Below, one piece after another: positions 8,427 to 17,336 of a stretch of DNA of 64,000 bases; position 1 is the stretch's first letter; each line of letters begins with the position of its first letter. Both the position numbers and the translations under genes were made by a program. The notes under the pieces were generated by a model. It searched no databases. It had not been told where the DNA came from and worked only from the letters and a program-made list of their open reading frames with translations. Source of the DNA: Actinomycetaceae bacterium. Lineage in GTDB: Bacteria > Actinomycetota > Actinomycetes > Actinomycetales > Actinomycetaceae. The DNA is taken from assembly GCA_030527545.1 (NCBI GenBank), contig JAUNAP010000002.1, positions 124,001 through 188,000 of the forward strand, in the 5' to 3' direction.

Positions 8427-9443
8427 GTGCCACAGTCTCGATCCGACGCGCTCATCAGCTTGCGTGATGTCTACAAGATCTATCCGCGCAAAAACGGCGA
8501 GGCGATCCACGCCCTCAACGGCATCAGCCTCGATATCCCCTCCGGGGACATTCACGGCATCGTCGGACAGTCGGGCGCGGGCAAATCGACCCTCATCCGC
8601 TGCCTGACGGCCCTGGAAAAACCTACATCGGGGCAGATTCTCGTCGACGGCCAGGACCTCTCGGCGATGTCGACCTCCCAACTACGCAAGGCCCGCCGCT
8701 CGATCGGCATGGTCTTCCAAGCGGCGAACCTCCTCGACTCGCGCACGGCCGCGGGCAACATCGCCTACCCGCTGTACCTGGCCGGGGTGGGAAAGGGAGA
8801 GCGTCACGAGCGAGTCGCCTCGATGCTGTCGCTGGTCGGGCTGGCCGACCGCGGCGGGTCGTATCCGGCAGAACTGTCCGGTGGGCAACGTCAACGCGTG
8901 GGGATCGCCCGCGCGCTCGCGGACGAGCCGAAGGTGCTGCTGTGTGACGAACCGACCTCGGCACTCGATCAGCAGTCGACCGCGCAGGTCCTTCACCTCA
9001 TCCGCGACGTGAGGGACCGCCTGGGGGTTACCGTCATCATCATCACCCACGAGATGGCGGTCGTTCGCGAGATCTGTGATTCCGTGACGCTCCTGGAGGG
9101 GGGCGCAATTACGCAAACGGGGACGGTCGAGGAAATTCTCCATTCGCCGTCGTCGCGCCTGGCCCGCGATCTCGTTCCGGCCCCGCAGGTAGACGATGCG
9201 GGTGTCGACCTTAGTGCCAACGCGATTGTCGACATCGCCTTCACTTCGAAGCCGGGAGAACCGACGGGGTCGAAGGTGATGTCGCTTGCCGCTTCGCTGG
9301 GCGCCGACGTTGTCGCGGGGGTTTTCGAGACCGTCGGGCAGGCGCAGGTCGCTCGGCTCGCCCTTGCGATTCCCCGACAGAGCCTGGAGGAGGCGACCGC
9401 GACGCTTGGCGCGCAAGGAATCGACACGGAGGTGCGGGCATGA
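8427..9443 (+). CDS. metN: Methionine ABC transporter ATP-binding protein
   Basis: 338-residue ATPase of the MetNIQ methionine importer. Seen: Walker A GQSGAGKST, Q-loop VFQAANLL, signature LSGGQRQRVGIARAL, Walker B VLLCDEPTSALD and the switch histidine in ITHEMAVV. The last ~80 residues form the NIL regulatory domain that senses cytoplasmic methionine. GTG at 8427 is chosen because GGGAGGA ends four bases before it; earlier starts would lie inside the riboswitch. The gene ends four bases inside metI, so the two are coupled, and the whole operon is under the S-box leader. Confidence 0.95.
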   Translation: MPQSRSDALISLRDVYKIYPRKNGEAIHALNGISLDIPSGDIHGIVGQSGAGKSTLIRCLTALEKPTSGQILVDGQDLSAMSTSQLRKARRSIGMVFQAANLLDSRTAAGNIAYPLYLAGVGKGERHERVASMLSLVGLADRGGSYPAELSGGQRQRVGIARALADEPKVLLCDEPTSALDQQSTAQVLHLIRDVRDRLGVTVIIITHEMAVVREICDSVTLLEGGAITQTGTVEEILHSPSSRLARDLVPAPQVDDAGVDLSANAIVDIAFTSKPGEPTGSKVMSLAASLGADVVAGVFETVGQAQVARLALAIPRQSLEEATATLGAQGIDTEVRA

Positions 9444-10120
9444 TCGCGTTGAGTGGTAGCTGGTTCGACAACACGGTCATCACCCACAATTTTTGGCCGG
9501 CGACCGTCGAGACCCTCGCGATGACCCTCATCTCGACGGTCCTGTCTGTCGTGTTGGGTACGATCACGGGGCTTGTCCTCGTAGGCACTGCCAAGGGCGG
9601 GCTCTTTCCTAATCGCGTGGTCAATCAGATCCTCGGGGCCATTGTCAACGTGGGGCGTTCTATCCCGTTCGTCATCCTTATGATCGCGATTAGCCCGTTG
9701 ACGAAGATCTTGGCGGGTACGACGATCGGCTGGGAGGCAACGATCTTCCCGCTGACGGTGGCGGCGACGCCGTTCTTCGCCAGGCTCGTGGAGACCAATA
9801 TTCTCGGGGTCGATCAGGGCAAGGTCGAGGCCGCAAAGATGATGGGCGCGACCCGTTCCCAGATCATGTTTGGCGTACTCGTCCGCGAGGCGCTGCCGGC
9901 GCTCATCCAGTCGATCGCGGTCCTCATGATCTCGATCATCGGATTTTCTGCGATGGCGGGCGTCTTGGGCGCGGGCGGCCTGGGGGCGCTGGCAATGAAC
10001 TACGGGTACTACCAGTTCATGACCGATGTCATGGTGCTCACGGTCGTGGGGATCATCGTCATCGTCGAGATCGTGCAGGTGGTCGGAGACATGCTGTCCC
10101 GGCTGGTCGATCACCGCTGA
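9440..10120 (+). CDS. metI: Methionine ABC transporter permease
   Basis: 226 residues, five or so membrane segments, the inner-membrane channel of MetNIQ. Seen: SIPFVILMIAISPLTK and the EAA-type coupling loop EAAKMMGATRSQIMFGVLVREALP, followed by SIIGFSAMAGVLGAGGLG, all standard for MetI. The start ATG overlaps the metN stop (ATGA). Confidence 0.95.
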   Translation: MIALSGSWFDNTVITHNFWPATVETLAMTLISTVLSVVLGTITGLVLVGTAKGGLFPNRVVNQILGAIVNVGRSIPFVILMIAISPLTKILAGTTIGWEATIFPLTVAATPFFARLVETNILGVDQGKVEAAKMMGATRSQIMFGVLVREALPALIQSIAVLMISIIGFSAMAGVLGAGGLGALAMNYGYYQFMTDVMVLTVVGIIVIVEIVQVVGDMLSRLVDHR

Positions 10121-10191
10121 CGCGCCTCGACCGGTCGGGTTGTCTCGTTCGAGTATTCCTTCCCCTATCTGACAAGAAAGTTGAATGAATT

Positions 10192-11028
10192 ATGTCTTTT
10201 CGTCGTTACGCGGCCATCGGTGCCGCCGCTGTTCTCGCCGTTTCTTCCTTGACCGGCTGCTCGTCGTCGGATTCGGCCGGTGGCCAGGAGGGGGCGAGCG
10301 TCGAGCTGAAGATCGGTGCCTCCCCGACCCCTCACGCCAAGATTTTGCGCTACATCGCCGAGGAACTGGCGCCGAAGGAGGGGATCTCCCTCGACGTCAT
10401 TGAATTCCAGGATTACATCAAGCCTAATGCGGCCCTCGATTCGGGCGACATTGATGCGAACTACTATCAGACGGTTCCTTACCTCGAGGAACAGTCGAAG
10501 AAGCAGGGCTTCGAGTTCGACCACGGCGAGGGGATCCATCTTGAGCCGGTGGGGATCTATTCGGAAAATGTCGACGATGTTTCGCAGGTGAAGGACGGGG
10601 CGAAGATCGGTATCATCAACGATCCGACGAACCAGTCGCGCGCCCTGCGTTTGCTTGCCGATGCGGGTCTGCTCAAGCTACCCGCGGGCGAGGACCTCAA
10701 CGTGTCTCAGGTCGAGTCCTCGGCAGAGTACAACCCCAAGCACCTGTCCTTCCAGCAGGTTGAGGGGCCGCAGCTCATCCGTTCGCTGGCGGATGTCAGC
10801 GTCGCCGTCATCAACGGCAATTACGCTCAGGCGGGCGGGAAATCGCCGAAGGATGCGATCGCGTTGGAGAGCACGGAGAACAATCCTTCCCTCAACATCC
10901 TCGTGTGGAAGAAGGACACGGAGAAGCTCGAGGCGATCAAGAAGCTCGACGGCCTTCTGCATTCGCCCGAGGTGAAGTCCTTCATCGAAAAGACGTGGGC
11001 GGATAAGTCGGTGCTGCCGGCCTTCTAG
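10192..11028 (+). CDS. metQ: Methionine-binding lipoprotein
   Basis: 278 residues of the NlpA/MetQ family, which captures methionine outside the membrane for MetNI. Seen: a lipoprotein signal with lipobox LTGC (Cys near residue 23), an ST-rich linker (SSSDSAGG), then the family stretches IGASPTPHAKIL, VIEFQDYIKPNAALDSGDIDANY, IGIINDPTNQSRALRLLADAGL and AVINGNYAQAG. The gene lies 71 bases after metI, within the S-box operon, and is convergent with tadA. Confidence 0.95.
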   Translation: MSFRRYAAIGAAAVLAVSSLTGCSSSDSAGGQEGASVELKIGASPTPHAKILRYIAEELAPKEGISLDVIEFQDYIKPNAALDSGDIDANYYQTVPYLEEQSKKQGFEFDHGEGIHLEPVGIYSENVDDVSQVKDGAKIGIINDPTNQSRALRLLADAGLLKLPAGEDLNVSQVESSAEYNPKHLSFQQVEGPQLIRSLADVSVAVINGNYAQAGGKSPKDAIALESTENNPSLNILVWKKDTEKLEAIKKLDGLLHSPEVKSFIEKTWADKSVLPAF

Positions 11029-11055
11029 TTGACAGCATCGCGTGGATCTGGCCGG

Positions 11056-11598
11056 TCACTCGGCATTGTCGCACGCGGGTTCCGCCAGGGGGTGGGCCTT
11101 CGTGGGCGCGAGTGGCCGGCCGGAGGTGCGTTTGGCCGCGAAGAAGGCGCGTAGCTGGGAACTTGCGGCTTGAGACTCGACCCCACCGATCACCTCGACG
11201 GCGTGGTTGTTGCGCGGGTCGCGCACGACGTCGCGTAGTGACCCGCAGGCGCCGGCCTTGTCGTCCCAGGCGGCAAAGACGAGGCGGGGAATACGTGCGG
11301 CGAGTATGGCCCCGGCGCACATGAGGCACGGTTCAAGGCTGACAACGAGCGTGTGATGGGTGAGGTGCCAGTCTCCGCAGGTGAGCGCCGCCTGGCGTAG
11401 GGCGAGTATTTCAGCGTGCGCCGTCGGATCGGGACGTGTGGGGTCTTCGCGTTGGTTCCATGCTTCGGCGATGATGCGGGGTGCGGGGCCGGGTGCGTCG
11501 TCGTCTACGATGAGCGCGCCAACGGGAACGTCACCGGCCGCCTCGGCGCGCGCGGCGAGTGCGAGGCAGCGCTCGATGAGCGGCGACCAGTAGTCCAT
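11056..11598 (-). CDS. tadA: tRNA adenosine(34) deaminase
   Basis: 180 residues. TadA converts the wobble adenosine of tRNA-Arg(ACG) to inosine; such a tRNA sits at 6579. Seen: the zinc and catalytic motifs PTAHAEILAL (His61, Glu63) and EPCLMCAGA (Cys91, Cys94), and the family's RIPRLVFAAWDDKAGACGS. ATG at 11598 is preferred because the homologous core begins there; upstream in-frame codons are not conserved-looking. It is divergent from upp across 57 bases. Confidence 0.93.
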   Translation of the reverse strand: MDYWSPLIERCLALAARAEAAGDVPVGALIVDDDAPGPAPRIIAEAWNQREDPTRPDPTAHAEILALRQAALTCGDWHLTHHTLVVSLEPCLMCAGAILAARIPRLVFAAWDDKAGACGSLRDVVRDPRNNHAVEVIGGVESQAASSQLRAFFAAKRTSGRPLAPTKAHPLAEPACDNAE

Positions 11599-11655
11599 GG
11601 GCAACAGGGTAGCGGTTGTTCTCCTCGCCGTGGCTGAACGCGATAGATTGGGGCT

Positions 11656-12297
11656 ATGCGTTTTACCGTCATCGATCACCCTCTGGTGGAGCACAAGCTC
11701 ACGGTCCTGCGCGACCGCGACACCCCCTCGCAGACGTTCCGGTTACTTGTCGACGAGCTGGTGACGCTGTTGGCCTATGAGGCGACGCGTCACATTCAGG
11801 TTGAGGCTCAGGCGATCAATACGCCGGTGGCGCCGACGATCGGAAAGAAGCTCACGCAGCCGCGGCCCATCGTCATCCCGATTCTGCGTGCGGGCCTGGG
11901 CATGCTCGAGGGGATGATGCGCCTCCTGCCCACGGCCGAGGTCGGTTTCTTGGGCATGAAGCGTGACGAGGACACGCTCATGATCGAGACGTATGCCAAT
12001 CGTCTGCCCGACGATCTCACAGATCGCCAGGTCTTCCTTGTCGACCCGATGCTCGCGACAGGGGGGACTCTCGTGGCGGCGATCAACTACGTTCTCGAGC
12101 GGGGCGCACGTGATGTCACGTGCGTGTGCCTGGTGTCCTCGCCGCAGGGCGTGAAGACGGTCGAGGAAGCCGTGGGAGATCGCGCCGATGTCCAGGTGGT
12201 GACGGCGGCGCTCGATGAGGGGCTCAACGAACACGCCTACATCGTTCCGGGTCTGGGTGATGCCGGAGATCGCCTCTACGGGATCGTCGACTACTAG
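11656..12297 (+). CDS. upp: Uracil phosphoribosyltransferase
   Basis: 213 residues, makes UMP from uracil and PRPP in pyrimidine salvage. Seen: [14 protein letters not shown] at the N-terminus, [14 protein letters not shown], and the PRPP-binding motif [14 protein letters not shown], all hallmarks of Upp. C-terminal [11 protein letters not shown] is also typical. It is divergent from tadA and followed by tRNA-Ser. Confidence 0.97.
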   Translation: MRFTVIDHPLVEHKLTVLRDRDTPSQTFRLLVDELVTLLAYEATRHIQVEAQAINTPVAPTIGKKLTQPRPIVIPILRAGLGMLEGMMRLLPTAEVGFLGMKRDEDTLMIETYANRLPDDLTDRQVFLVDPMLATGGTLVAAINYVLERGARDVTCVCLVSSPQGVKTVEEAVGDRADVQVVTAALDEGLNEHAYIVPGLGDAGDRLYGIVDY

Positions 12298-12386
12298 CGG
12301 TAGGTGAAATACGACATAGGCATTCGATTTGGTCGTCGCACGACGGTCCGTTACGATTGTTTGTCGTAATCCCGTGAGGGTTACCA

Positions 12387-12471
12387 GGTAGCGTGTCCGA
12401 GCGGCCGAAGGTGCAGCACTCGAAATGCTGTGTGGGGCAACCCACCCTGGGTTCGAATCCCAGCGCTACCG
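12387..12471 (+). tRNA. tRNA-Ser (anticodon CGA)
   Basis: An 85-base cloverleaf with a long variable arm, typical of serine. Acceptor GGTAGCG (12387-12393) pairs with CGCTACC (12464-12470), discriminator G. The anticodon stem encloses CTCGAAA, anticodon CGA. The T-loop GGTTCGAATCC is standard. CCA is not encoded. Confidence 0.96.
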
Positions 12472-12478
12472 CCCCGAG

Positions 12479-12509
12479 ATCCCGGAACCCACGAGGTTCC
12501 GGGATTTTT
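12479..12509 (+). terminator. Rho-independent terminator after tRNA-Ser
   Basis: ATCCCGGAACC (12479-12489) pairs perfectly with GGTTCCGGGAT (12495-12505), then a run of five T. Confidence 0.88.
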
Positions 12510-12564
12510 CGTTGCAACCACGCGGAAAACCCGGCGACGCTGGACACGGCCTATAGGGCTCCAT

Positions 12565-12605
12565 GGGGGGCCTATATGGGGTCGGATATGGGGTCGAAAA
12601 CGGGG
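12565..12605 (+). repeat. G-run repeats, possible G-quadruplex
   Basis: Four runs of four or more G (12565-12570, 12578-12581, 12590-12593, 12602-12605) separated by loops of 7-8 bases, with the unit TATGGGGTCG repeated twice. It lies between the tRNA-Ser terminator and the next gene. Whether it folds or acts is unknown. Confidence 0.45.
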
Positions 12606-12680
12606 TGGTCGACGGGTCTGAGCGCGACAAACGCGGGGCACAATGGCGCGGTTCCGCCGGGCGTGGCGTAGGCTGAGGGC

Positions 12681-13790
12681 ATGCGTGCCCTCACCTCCTC
12701 GAACTCCGGTTTACCCGGAATAGCGTGCGAGCTCGCACCCGGCGTTACCCTCGCCAACGTGCCCGCCCCCTCGCTTTCCCCCGGCCAGGCGCTCGTCGAT
12801 GTCGACGCCGCTTCGATCCATCGCGCTGACGCCCTCCAACTCCACGGGGATTATCCGCCGCCCGAGGGAGAACCCGATATCCCCGGACTTGCCGTCGTTG
12901 GGCGGATCCTGTCGGCGGAGGCAGCTCTCCACCAGCGCGTCTCACTCGAAATTGAACGCGCGATGTGGCAGCGCGATCCGATCCTCGCACTCGTACCCGC
13001 TGGCGGATTGGCTGACCTCGCCCGCATCGATCTGTCCCTCGCCCTGCCCCTGCCTGTCACGCAGCCGGCCCTGCGTATGGTTGAGGGCGGAGGCCTCGAG
13101 CCGCACCCGTGCACGGAGGCCGAACGCGCCGTCAGCCTCGTCGAACCGTGCGCGGCCACCTGGCTCAACCTTAAGATCCTCGCCAACCTGCAGCCGGGTC
13201 AAACCATCCTTATCCACGGTGGCTCCGGCGCCGTCGGAACCATCGCGATCCAGCTCGCCGCGCACCTTGGCGCTCGTATCATCGCCACCGCCGGCACCCC
13301 CCAGCGTGCCACCGCCTGCCGAGAACTTGGCGCACACGCCGCCATCGACTACCACGACGACGTGGCCGCGGCCGTCGGCGACTACACGAACGGCAACGGG
13401 GTCGACGCCATCCTCGACGTCATCGGGGCCGGCGGCCTCGACCTCAACACGCGGCTCCTCGCACCCGAGGGGACACTCCTGCTGCTTGGTCTCCACAAGG
13501 GACGCCGGGGCGAGGTCGATCTTGCCCGTGTCATGACCAAACGACTCCACATCACCGGGGCGACCCTGCGGTCCGCGCCCCCGGCCCTCAAGCGACGCGT
13601 CGTCGACGACCTGCTCACGCACGTGTGGCCGCTCGTCGAAGACGGCGTTATCCGGCCCATCGTTGACGCGGTCTACCCCCTTGATGCCTGCTCTGACGCC
13701 TTCGCTCGGCTCGCGCCCGCCTGGTTTTCCGGCGACGACACCCGCGGCCTCGAGGCGCCGTTCGGCGGTCTCGTCGCGCGTATGCGTTAG
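12681..13790 (+). CDS. NAD(P)H quinone oxidoreductase-like MDR protein
   Basis: 369 residues of the zinc-free medium-chain dehydrogenase/reductase group (quinone reductase or PIG3-like). Seen: the N-terminal catalytic fold with VDVDAASIHRADALQLHGDYP, and the nucleotide-binding motif IHGGSGAVGTIAIQLAAHLG near residues 178-197, followed by GATLRSAP near the C-terminus. The cysteine and histidine set of zinc alcohol dehydrogenases is absent. Substrate unknown. It ends just before the convergent GCS2 gene. Confidence 0.85.
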   Translation: MRALTSSNSGLPGIACELAPGVTLANVPAPSLSPGQALVDVDAASIHRADALQLHGDYPPPEGEPDIPGLAVVGRILSAEAALHQRVSLEIERAMWQRDPILALVPAGGLADLARIDLSLALPLPVTQPALRMVEGGGLEPHPCTEAERAVSLVEPCAATWLNLKILANLQPGQTILIHGGSGAVGTIAIQLAAHLGARIIATAGTPQRATACRELGAHAAIDYHDDVAAAVGDYTNGNGVDAILDVIGAGGLDLNTRLLAPEGTLLLLGLHKGRRGEVDLARVMTKRLHITGATLRSAPPALKRRVVDDLLTHVWPLVEDGVIRPIVDAVYPLDACSDAFARLAPAWFSGDDTRGLEAPFGGLVARMR

Positions 13791-14972
13791 CTAGCGGCGC
13801 GGCACGTGGACGCCGCGGGCACGAGCCACGAACGTCGACGGGTCCAAAGGCCGGTCCGCCTTCGTTTCCGCCTGCAAAAACTCGACTATCGCCTCGAGCG
13901 ATCCGGCCTTCTCCCACACGGCCCGCTGGCGCTGATAGCCCACCCCGAGCGCGACCAGATCACCGATCCACAGCAGGTCGTCCTCGCAGCCGAGATCACG
14001 CGCGGCCGGAGCGAGCTCCTCCAGCCACGACGGCAATGTCTCCCGTAGCGCCGCCTCCTCGCCTGCCGCGTTCTCGATGAGGATCGCATCCATCCCGTAT
14101 CGGGCCGCGCGCCAGCGGTTCTCCGACACGAACCACTCGGGCTGAGACGGCAGCTCCCCGCCCTCATCGAGGATCCGAGATCCCGTCTCGACGAGAGACT
14201 GCACGAGGGCCGCGTAGGCGCGCACCTCCCGCGTATTCGACGACGCGTCAGCGACCCGTACCTCGAGGGTGCCAAACTTAGGAGCCGGGCGGATGTCCCA
14301 GCGAATCTCATCGAAAGACGAAATGACGCCCGTATGGAGCAGGTCTGAGGTGAAGGACTCCAGCTGTTCCCAGCGCTCAAACTGGCGCGGTTGTCCCGCC
14401 GTCGGCAGCTGCTGAAAGACCATCGCCCGATTGTCGCAATACCCTGTGTCGACCCCACCCCAATAGGGGGAGGACGCAAACAGCGCCTGGATATGCCCTA
14501 GCTTCGTCGCCACGTAGGCCAAGAGCGGCAGAACCTTCGCGCGCGAGTCAACGCCTACATGCACGTGTGTGCCAAACAGCAGCATCTGCTGCCCCCAATA
14601 CTGCGTGCGCGCGACGAGCTCACGATACCGGTGCGAGTCCGTGACCTGTTGATAGGTCGGATCGGCGAACGGGTGAGACCCCGCCGACGTCAACTCGATG
14701 TGGAGCGGATCCGTGATCGGGCGCACTAGTGCGACACCCTCCTCGATGTCGCGGATACACTCGTCGACCGTCTCGCGCGGACGCGACGTGATCTCGACCG
14801 TGTTGAGCAGCATCTCCTTGTGGACGAGCCCGTTGCCGGGGTGACGTTCCTCGACAGCATCGAGGATTGCCCGGGCTGTTTGACGCAGGTCGTGAGAGTC
14901 GCGGTCGACGAGCTGGAGCTCCCATTCGATACCCAAACTGGAGCGGGGTGAGTCGGCAAAATCAATAGGCAT
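13791..14972 (-). CDS. Glutamate-cysteine ligase family (GCS2/YbdK) carboxylate-amine ligase
   Basis: 393 residues of the GCS2 family. Known members join glutamate to cysteine or act as weak carboxylate-amine ligases. Seen: SSLGIEWELQLVDRDSHDLR at the start, LNTVEITSRPRE, the GTHVHVGVDSR metal and ATP-site region, and DIRPAPKFGTLEVRVADA. It abuts the MDR gene end to end and lies 15 bases after the glutamine amidotransferase gene, probably in one transcript. Whether the product is gamma-glutamylcysteine (for mycothiol-lacking cells) or another amide is not shown. Confidence 0.87.
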   Translation of the reverse strand: MPIDFADSPRSSLGIEWELQLVDRDSHDLRQTARAILDAVEERHPGNGLVHKEMLLNTVEITSRPRETVDECIRDIEEGVALVRPITDPLHIELTSAGSHPFADPTYQQVTDSHRYRELVARTQYWGQQMLLFGTHVHVGVDSRAKVLPLLAYVATKLGHIQALFASSPYWGGVDTGYCDNRAMVFQQLPTAGQPRQFERWEQLESFTSDLLHTGVISSFDEIRWDIRPAPKFGTLEVRVADASSNTREVRAYAALVQSLVETGSRILDEGGELPSQPEWFVSENRWRAARYGMDAILIENAAGEEAALRETLPSWLEELAPAARDLGCEDDLLWIGDLVALGVGYQRQRAVWEKAGSLEAIVEFLQAETKADRPLDPSTFVARARGVHVPRR

Positions 14973-14987
14973 GGTGGTCTCTCCCGG

Positions 14988-15743
14988 CTAGCGGCGGTAG
15001 TGATTGACGAACGCGGGTATGAGTGCGTGACCGCTCGTCACGTCTTGGCTGAGGCAGCGTTCCTCGACGGCGGCCGTCTCGTCGGGGCCGTAATAGTGGC
15101 CCGCGTAGGCGTCGATGCGCAAACGCATCCCAGGGGTCGTGATCTCGGGATGGAACTGGCACCCGTAGAGATTAGTGTTGAATCGAACCAGCTGACGCTC
15201 GCACGTTTCGCCCCGACCGAGAAGCACGGCACCTTCGGGCAGGTCGGCCAGCGAATCGGTGTGGCCAACAAATGCCGTCATCCGCTCAGGCAGGGCGTAG
15301 GCCACCGGGTCCGTTACGGCCGCTTGAGTGCGTTCGATCGTGACCGCTTGAAGATCCTCCGCCTGGGTGTCGGTCAGGCTGGCGCCCGCCGCGCACGCAA
15401 GCATCTGCAGCCCATAACACAGGCCGAGTGTGGGAACGTCGCCGTCGAGCAGAAACGAAGCCAGCCGCGTGACCCGCTCGTGTAAGCACGCACGCTCGGG
15501 CTGCGTCGCTTCGCGCTCGGCGCGCGCCGAAAAAGGCGACCCCGAGATGATGACACCGGTGTAAGCCGACACGTCGACGTCTAAGACCGGATCGAGATGC
15601 GGGTCATCGAGGAGCATGATCGCGTCGAGCTCACGCTCCTCCAGGCCGGCCAGTGACGCCACACTGTTGCGTTCGTCGCGGGCAATTGCTCCGTCGGGGC
15701 GGCATTGAATGAACAGGAACCGTGCCTGCTGGGGTGTCGCCAT
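14988..15743 (-). CDS. Class I glutamine amidotransferase-like protein
   Basis: 251 residues with the class I GATase triad: GLCYGLQML with the nucleophile cysteine, and YGCQFHPEIT with the histidine and glutamate. The fold resembles the GuaA N-terminal domain or YfeJ/YcjG-like stand-alone amidotransferases; the family would hydrolyse glutamine or a gamma-glutamyl amide. ATG at 15743 was chosen because the protein core begins at QQARFLFIQCRP; the ribosome site is weak. Being directly upstream of the GCS2 ligase suggests linked gamma-glutamyl chemistry, which is inference. Confidence 0.83.
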   Translation of the reverse strand: MATPQQARFLFIQCRPDGAIARDERNSVASLAGLEERELDAIMLLDDPHLDPVLDVDVSAYTGVIISGSPFSARAEREATQPERACLHERVTRLASFLLDGDVPTLGLCYGLQMLACAAGASLTDTQAEDLQAVTIERTQAAVTDPVAYALPERMTAFVGHTDSLADLPEGAVLLGRGETCERQLVRFNTNLYGCQFHPEITTPGMRLRIDAYAGHYYGPDETAAVEERCLSQDVTSGHALIPAFVNHYRR

Positions 15744-15801
15744 AATGTCGAGCCTAACGAGACCGACCTTGCCAGCGCCGTATGGGGCGCCCCTTTGAGA
15801 C

Positions 15802-16815
15802 CTATACCGCAGGGATAGTGACGCGCTCGAGGTCACCCCAAGGCGGCGGGGCATGGCAGGTGATATCTTGCCCGTCGACGGGGTCCCTCAACGACAAGGA
15901 AGCCGCGTGCAGGTGGAGGGTTCCGTCTAGGCACGCAGGCCGCGGGTCCAGGGAGCCGTAGAGCGGGTCACCGAGGATCGGAAACCCCGCAACGGCGAGA
16001 CTCACCCGCAACTGGTGGGTGAGCCCGGTGCGCGGACGCAAACTCCACTCAAGAAGCCGGCGATCTTCATCCACCGCCGTCACTTTCGCCTCGGTGAGGG
16101 CTAGCTTGCCGTCTGGGCACGGGCGGACCTTCGCTTCCCCGCGCGCCCGAGCCAAGCGGACACGCAGTTCGCGCGACATGCCAGGGCGCGGTAGAGGTCC
16201 ACGGCACCCGGTGACGGCGCGATAGGTTTTCTCGACTGCGCGCCGGTCAAACAGAGTCTGGTAGGCGCCGCGAAACGTCGGATCGGTGACGATGAGAAGC
16301 AGCCCGCTGGTAAGCCGGTCGAGACGGTGGGCTGGGGTGGCCGAGTCGTTGCCCCACTGCCGACGTGCGGCGGTCGTCACCGTGCAGGCTATGTGGGAGC
16401 CGCGCGGGATCGTCGCGATACCAGCAGGCTTATTGACAATGCGGGCGCGGGGGGAGGACCACACGATCTCGAGCGGGTCGGTGTAGCCGGGCTCGTCGGG
16501 AGCGGCGGAGTGAACGTAGGCGATACCCGGCGCCGGCTCGTCGAGACGGAGTGGCCGGCCACGAGAATCAACAATGTCGCCGGCTCGTGCGGCTGCCTCA
16601 AGATCGGCGGGTATCATCCGCTGCGCCGTCTTCAAGGCATCGACGAGTGGCTGACCTGCGCACAGGTGGATCCGGCGGGGAAAGATCCCGGCCCGAGCCG
16701 GTACCGGTGGCGTGCGGGTACGGCGGTGACGCATCGTTGAGGAGGGCCGCTGTCCGGCCGACACCGATCCCGCACCCGCGGGATCGGCCTCCCCACGCGT
16801 CCAGTTCACACCCAT
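15802..16815 (-). CDS. RluA-family pseudouridine synthase
   Basis: 337 residues. Seen: the catalytic motif PAHRLDRLTSGLLLIV with the active-site aspartate, VNKPAGIATIPRG, KTYRAVTG, and the RPRTGLTHQLRVSLAVAGFPILGDPLYG motif. These place it with the RluA group that modifies rRNA or tRNA uridines. ATG at 16815 is chosen because GAGGAGGA stands seven bases before it; a later ATG at 16734 has no ribosome site. The target base cannot be told from sequence. Divergent from the GNAT gene. Confidence 0.9.
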   Translation of the reverse strand: MGVNWTRGEADPAGAGSVSAGQRPSSTMRHRRTRTPPVPARAGIFPRRIHLCAGQPLVDALKTAQRMIPADLEAAARAGDIVDSRGRPLRLDEPAPGIAYVHSAAPDEPGYTDPLEIVWSSPRARIVNKPAGIATIPRGSHIACTVTTAARRQWGNDSATPAHRLDRLTSGLLLIVTDPTFRGAYQTLFDRRAVEKTYRAVTGCRGPLPRPGMSRELRVRLARARGEAKVRPCPDGKLALTEAKVTAVDEDRRLLEWSLRPRTGLTHQLRVSLAVAGFPILGDPLYGSLDPRPACLDGTLHLHAASLSLRDPVDGQDITCHAPPPWGDLERVTIPAV

Positions 16816-16883
16816 ACGTTTCCTCCTCGGTCCCAAGCCTCCAGCGATAGACGAGGCCCGCTGGTCGCGAATAGAGTATCCGC

Positions 16884-17336
16884 ATGTTTGACGCTATTTC
16901 TTGGCGCCCCTGTGAGACCGCCGCCGACCTTCGCGCACATTTTCGTCTCCGCCGCGAGGTGTTCGTCGTCGAACAAGCGGTCGACATCGCCCTCGAATTC
17001 GATGAGGCCGATTTCGACGATGCGACGCTCGCCTACGTTGGGTACTCCGGTACCGGAGAAACAGTCGCCGCCGGGCGCGCACTCGCGCCCGAGGACGGAC
17101 ACATTCATCTGGGGCGTCTTGCCGTCGCCCGACAGTGGCGAGGCCGAGGGGTGGGGCGTCAGCTTGTCGAATGCGGGGAACACTATGCGCGCCTCAAGTG
17201 GGGCAAGCTCCCCTTCGCCCTGTCTGCCCAAACTCACGCCATCGGATTCTACGAGCGCCTCGGCTACGTCCTTGTGCCAGGCGAGCCTTATCTCGACGCT
17301 GGGATCCCCCATCGTGACATGATCAAACAGCCCTAG
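16884..17336 (+). CDS. GNAT family acetyltransferase
   Basis: 150 residues, ElaA-like GNAT fold. Seen: FRLRREVFVVEQAVDI at the N-terminus, the acetyl-CoA-binding motif LGRLAVARQWRGRGVGRQLVE, and ALSAQTHAIGFYERLGY. Such enzymes acetylate amines of small molecules or proteins; the substrate is unknown. The end overlaps the convergent AGE gene by four bases. No ribosome site is seen and the ATG lies about 10 bases after a TAGAGT sequence, so a leaderless message is possible. Confidence 0.85.
   Translation: MFDAISWRPCETAADLRAHFRLRREVFVVEQAVDIALEFDEADFDDATLAYVGYSGTGETVAAGRALAPEDGHIHLGRLAVARQWRGRGVGRQLVECGEHYARLKWGKLPFALSAQTHAIGFYERLGYVLVPGEPYLDAGIPHRDMIKQP

Noticed and set aside
15802..16836. RluA-type gene starting at 16734
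   Set aside because: No ribosome site before 16734, whereas GAGGAGGA precedes the ATG at 16815.
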